In this document: positions 7,484 to 9,499 of the stretch, one piece after another
Numbering within the stretch: position 1 is the stretch's first letter
Layout: each line of letters opens with the position of its first letter
Assembly: GCA_021730855.1 (NCBI GenBank)
Contig: JAKFYM010000325.1
Coordinates: forward strand, 1 to 9,499
Direction: 5' to 3'
Length of the DNA: 9,499 bases
DNA from: Bdellovibrionales bacterium
GTDB lineage: Bacteria; Bdellovibrionota; UBA1018; CAIPTA01
Made by a program: the position numbers and the translations under genes
The notes under the pieces: model-generated
What the model was told of the DNA's origin: nothing
The model's database searches: none
Seen by the model: the letters and a program-made list of their open reading frames with translations, nothing else

Positions 7484-9085
7484 CTATTTTCCGGCATAGC
7501 GCCCGAGCATGGTTTGGCAGGCGGTGCGCAGCTGGTTTTCGCTGTCCTCGAGGGCGCAGCGCTGAAGGGGGGCGCGGTAGGCCTCCTGCCATTCCGCGAA
7601 TTGTAAGGCATTCACCGCCGCTTGGCGCACGGAAGGCAGGGGATCTTCTAGGGCCTGGGCCAGAGCGAGGGTGGATCTTTCGGTGTTGACGAAGCGTAGG
7701 GAAAAAACTGCTTTTGCGCGGACCGCGCTATCTTGCTCCTGCATCGCACTTAAGATCTGAGAAAGAAATTCTGCTCTTCCACTATTGCCCATCACGTCGA
7801 GCAGGGCGAGTTGCTGGTCGAGGCTAGTTTGTTTGCGCCAAGCGGCTTGGACTAATGCGATCGAAGGTTTAGCTTCCGCTCCGGCCTGCTGGAGCGAGGA
7901 GCCGAGCGCAAAGGCCGCGCCGTGGGCGAGGTCTATGTCCTGCTCGGCCTGCATGGTGGTGAGGAGGAAATTCCGCGTGTTCGCATCCAGCTTGGCCTGG
8001 GTGGTGGTGAGGGCGCCGAGGATGGCGCCTTTGCCGGTGAAGGCAAGCTCGGGATCTTGGAAAAGCGTCTGCAAGGCTGCTTGGCAAGCGGGTGAGGCCA
8101 CGGTGGCGAGAGTGCCCACGATCAATTTGTAGAGCTCCGAGCTAGCCCCGGCAGACTTGACCTCGGCGGTGAGGAGGGCGAGTAGTTCCGGTAGGATCTC
8201 CGGATTTTTTTCTAGCCGCTTCACGAGAGCTCCGAAGAGCGCAAGGCGGGCGCTGGTGCCGATTTTTTCCACCCCCGCCGCAAGGCTTGCGCGCAATTCG
8301 GGCCAGGGCGTGACTCTGGCGGCGCTCTCGGTGGTTTCAAGCTCTAGGCTGCTTGGTTGTTTCCATTGGGTGAGCTGGGCGGCGGTGAGCGCAGATTTTT
8401 CTACGCGCAGGAAGGAGAGCGAATAAGAGGAGGTCACCTCTAAAGGAGTTTTCCCCATCTTGGTGTGCTCGGAGCCTTGGATTTCTTGCGGGAGATTTAG
8501 CTCGGAGGACCACAAAAGAGTGTGCACGGAACGAAAAATCTCGGGCACGTTTTCCTGCGGTCTGTTGTAAGTGATTTTTGTTTTTTTCCAGCTCCTAAGG
8601 GACTGTGGCTCTAGCTTGGCGGTATAAAAGCCCACAGTGTCTCGGCGCAGGGGGAAAACCCATTGGGCTAGCAAATCCTTGAGGATGTTCACGTGTTGGG
8701 CGTCGTCGTCGTCGCGGATTTTGCCCGTGAAGATTGCCATCTCTTCGCCCTTGGCGTCCACCCGAACGCGCACGGCCAGGGATTTTGGATAGGCGCGGAT
8801 CCACTCACTGGCCATCGCCTCGAAGCCTTGTTTGTCGACGGTGATCACGTCGAGGTAGAACTCGCCGCGAAGATTTACTTCGGGGATCTGCATCCCTTGG
8901 AATTCCAGTTTGCGCTGGAAGCCATACACATAGCGCTTGCCCGCTTCGGGGCGGTAGAGGATCTGGGCCTCAGGGAGGGGCGTACGGGGCGCGGAGGTCG
9001 GAATATTTTCTTTGGGCAAAAATTGCGGCAAGGCCACTAAGGTGGCGAGCAGCAGAAAAATGGCGAGCGAGATTTTTAGGGACAT
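7484..9085 (-). CDS. Exported or membrane-anchored HEAT-repeat protein, lipid-transfer (LPD-N)-like
   Basis: A 533-residue protein with an N-terminal hydrophobic segment (residues 5-23, SLAIFLLLATLVALPQF), a signal anchor or signal peptide without a lipobox Cys, then a Pro-rich linker (about 24-45). Residues about 48-230 look beta-rich. Residues about 280-530 are helical and carry HEAT-type repeats, clearest at DSAVRAKAVFSLRFV (452-466) and DPLPSVRQAAVNALQFA (481-497). A beta-rich N-terminal part followed by a helical array recalls the vitellogenin/MTP lipid-transport N-terminal (LPD-N) domain. The DAKGEEMAIF...NILKDLLAQWVFPL stretch and the IVGTLATVASPACQAALQTL helices look like that fold to me; this is resemblance, not proof. 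The start was set at ATG 9083-9085, not the in-frame ATG at 9109, because AGGAG lies 7 nt upstream (9097-9093) and the signal segment then starts directly. It overlaps the preceding gene by 10 bases, so the two are probably co-translated. Its partner may be that upstream protein. Alternatively it is a generic HEAT scaffold. Confidence 0.85.
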   Translation of the reverse strand: MSLKISLAIFLLLATLVALPQFLPKENIPTSAPRTPLPEAQILYRPEAGKRYVYGFQRKLEFQGMQIPEVNLRGEFYLDVITVDKQGFEAMASEWIRAYPKSLAVRVRVDAKGEEMAIFTGKIRDDDDAQHVNILKDLLAQWVFPLRRDTVGFYTAKLEPQSLRSWKKTKITYNRPQENVPEIFRSVHTLLWSSELNLPQEIQGSEHTKMGKTPLEVTSSYSLSFLRVEKSALTAAQLTQWKQPSSLELETTESAARVTPWPELRASLAAGVEKIGTSARLALFGALVKRLEKNPEILPELLALLTAEVKSAGASSELYKLIVGTLATVASPACQAALQTLFQDPELAFTGKGAILGALTTTQAKLDANTRNFLLTTMQAEQDIDLAHGAAFALGSSLQQAGAEAKPSIALVQAAWRKQTSLDQQLALLDVMGNSGRAEFLSQILSAMQEQDSAVRAKAVFSLRFVNTERSTLALAQALEDPLPSVRQAAVNALQFAEWQEAYRAPLQRCALEDSENQLRTACQTMLGRYAGK

Positions 9086-9498
9086 TGCACCGCTCCTGCC
9101 GCGAAACAATGGCCATTCCAGCTATAGAGATTGTGATCGATCAGCCGCTTCCAACCGAAGGGAACAAAAAAGTCCATGAAGGCATAGACACGGCCTTTGA
9201 GGAATTGCACGAGGGCGGAAAAGGTAAACAGAGGTGGTGTTCCATCAAAGCCGTAGCGCGCGGTCACGGAGGCCTTGGCGTCAATCAGATCGATTTGCCC
9301 ACCCGCTCCTCCGCGTAGCACTAGCATTTTGGCATAACCTTCCACATAGCCCGCGGCCATTGCCTTGGCTTGCAGCTGCAGGCCAAGGGTCTGCACGCTG
9401 CCATCTAGCCCGATCTCCGACATATTCTGCCCGGTGATATCGGCCTGGAAGCGAGCGCCCCCATCTAGGTGGAGGGTGAGGGGGCCAATCGGGTAGGC
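9076..9498 (-). CDS. C-terminal part of a beta-rich, probably exported protein (5' end outside window)
   Basis: The reading frame is open from the right edge to a TAA at 9078-9076, giving the last 140 residues of a longer protein. The ATG at 9423 is just an internal methionine, since codons continue in frame beyond it to the edge. The visible part is rich in Gly and alternating hydrophobic/polar residues (for example LHLDGGARFQADITG and LVLRGGAGGQIDLIDAKASV), suggesting long beta-strands. It ends with an aromatic-rich segment, GRVYAFMDFFVPFGWKRLI then NLYSWNGHCF, and has two Cys near the end. I cannot name the family. Its stop codon overlaps the HEAT gene's start (ATGTCCCTAA on the minus strand), so the two form an operon. 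Given the exported HEAT protein downstream, an envelope or outer-membrane-facing role is likely but inferred. Confidence 0.75.
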   Translation of the reverse strand, partial: AYPIGPLTLHLDGGARFQADITGQNMSEIGLDGSVQTLGLQLQAKAMAAGYVEGYAKMLVLRGGAGGQIDLIDAKASVTARYGFDGTPPLFTFSALVQFLKGRVYAFMDFFVPFGWKRLIDHNLYSWNGHCFAAGAVQCP

Positions 9499-9499
9499 C

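Noticed and set aside
9085..9109. ATG at 9109 as start of the HEAT protein
   Set aside because: The ATG at 9085 has AGGAG at ideal spacing and starts directly at the hydrophobic signal segment; the eight extra residues from 9109 add nothing family-like.

Overview
The window carries eight protein-coding genes packed almost end to end on both strands, with no RNA gene, CRISPR array, insertion sequence or obvious pseudogene. Apart from a 136-bp divergent intergenic region and a 66-bp gap, neighbouring genes are 22, 8 or 2 bp apart or overlap. The base composition is GC-rich, with AT-rich stretches mainly at the two larger gaps. The gene content suggests a Gram-negative bacterium: a sigma-54 activator, a CHASE2 histidine kinase, an AlgI-type membrane acyltransferase and secreted HEAT-repeat and beta-rich proteins. 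My best guess is a member of the former Deltaproteobacteria (Myxococcota, Bdellovibrionota or relatives). That is a loose inference from gene types; no taxonomic marker was compared.

Region by region: (1) nt 2-1438, +, an MBOAT/AlgI-like O-acyltransferase whose first few codons lie outside the window. (2) nt 1505-2656, +, an AAA+ ATPase of the DUF4143 type with a PD-(D/E)xK-like C-terminus, behind its own AT-rich promoter-like region. (3) nt 2665-4137, -, an NtrC-class sigma-54-dependent response regulator. (4) nt 4138-4273, a divergent promoter region with a strong AT-rich dyad. (5) nt 4274-4723, +, a small secreted protein of unknown function. (6) nt 4676-6514, -, a CHASE2 sensor histidine kinase whose 3' end overlaps the small gene tail to tail by 48 bp. 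(7) nt 6537-7481, +, bifunctional riboflavin kinase/FAD synthetase RibF. (8) nt 7484-9085, -, a membrane-anchored or secreted HEAT-repeat protein whose architecture resembles the lipid-transfer (vitellogenin/MTP N-terminal) fold. (9) nt 9076 to the right edge, -, the C-terminal end of a beta-rich, probably exported protein, translationally coupled to the HEAT gene.

How they may work together: the kinase and the sigma-54 regulator are the only two-component proteins here and flank the small secreted protein, so kinase - secreted protein - regulator could be one signalling module. The HEAT protein and the gene before it form an operon and probably a functional pair at the cell envelope. RibF is housekeeping. 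The DUF4143 ATPase looks like a stand-alone, possibly mobile gene. The best candidates for undescribed biology are the HEAT/beta-rich pair at the right end and the kinase/secreted/regulator cluster in the middle.
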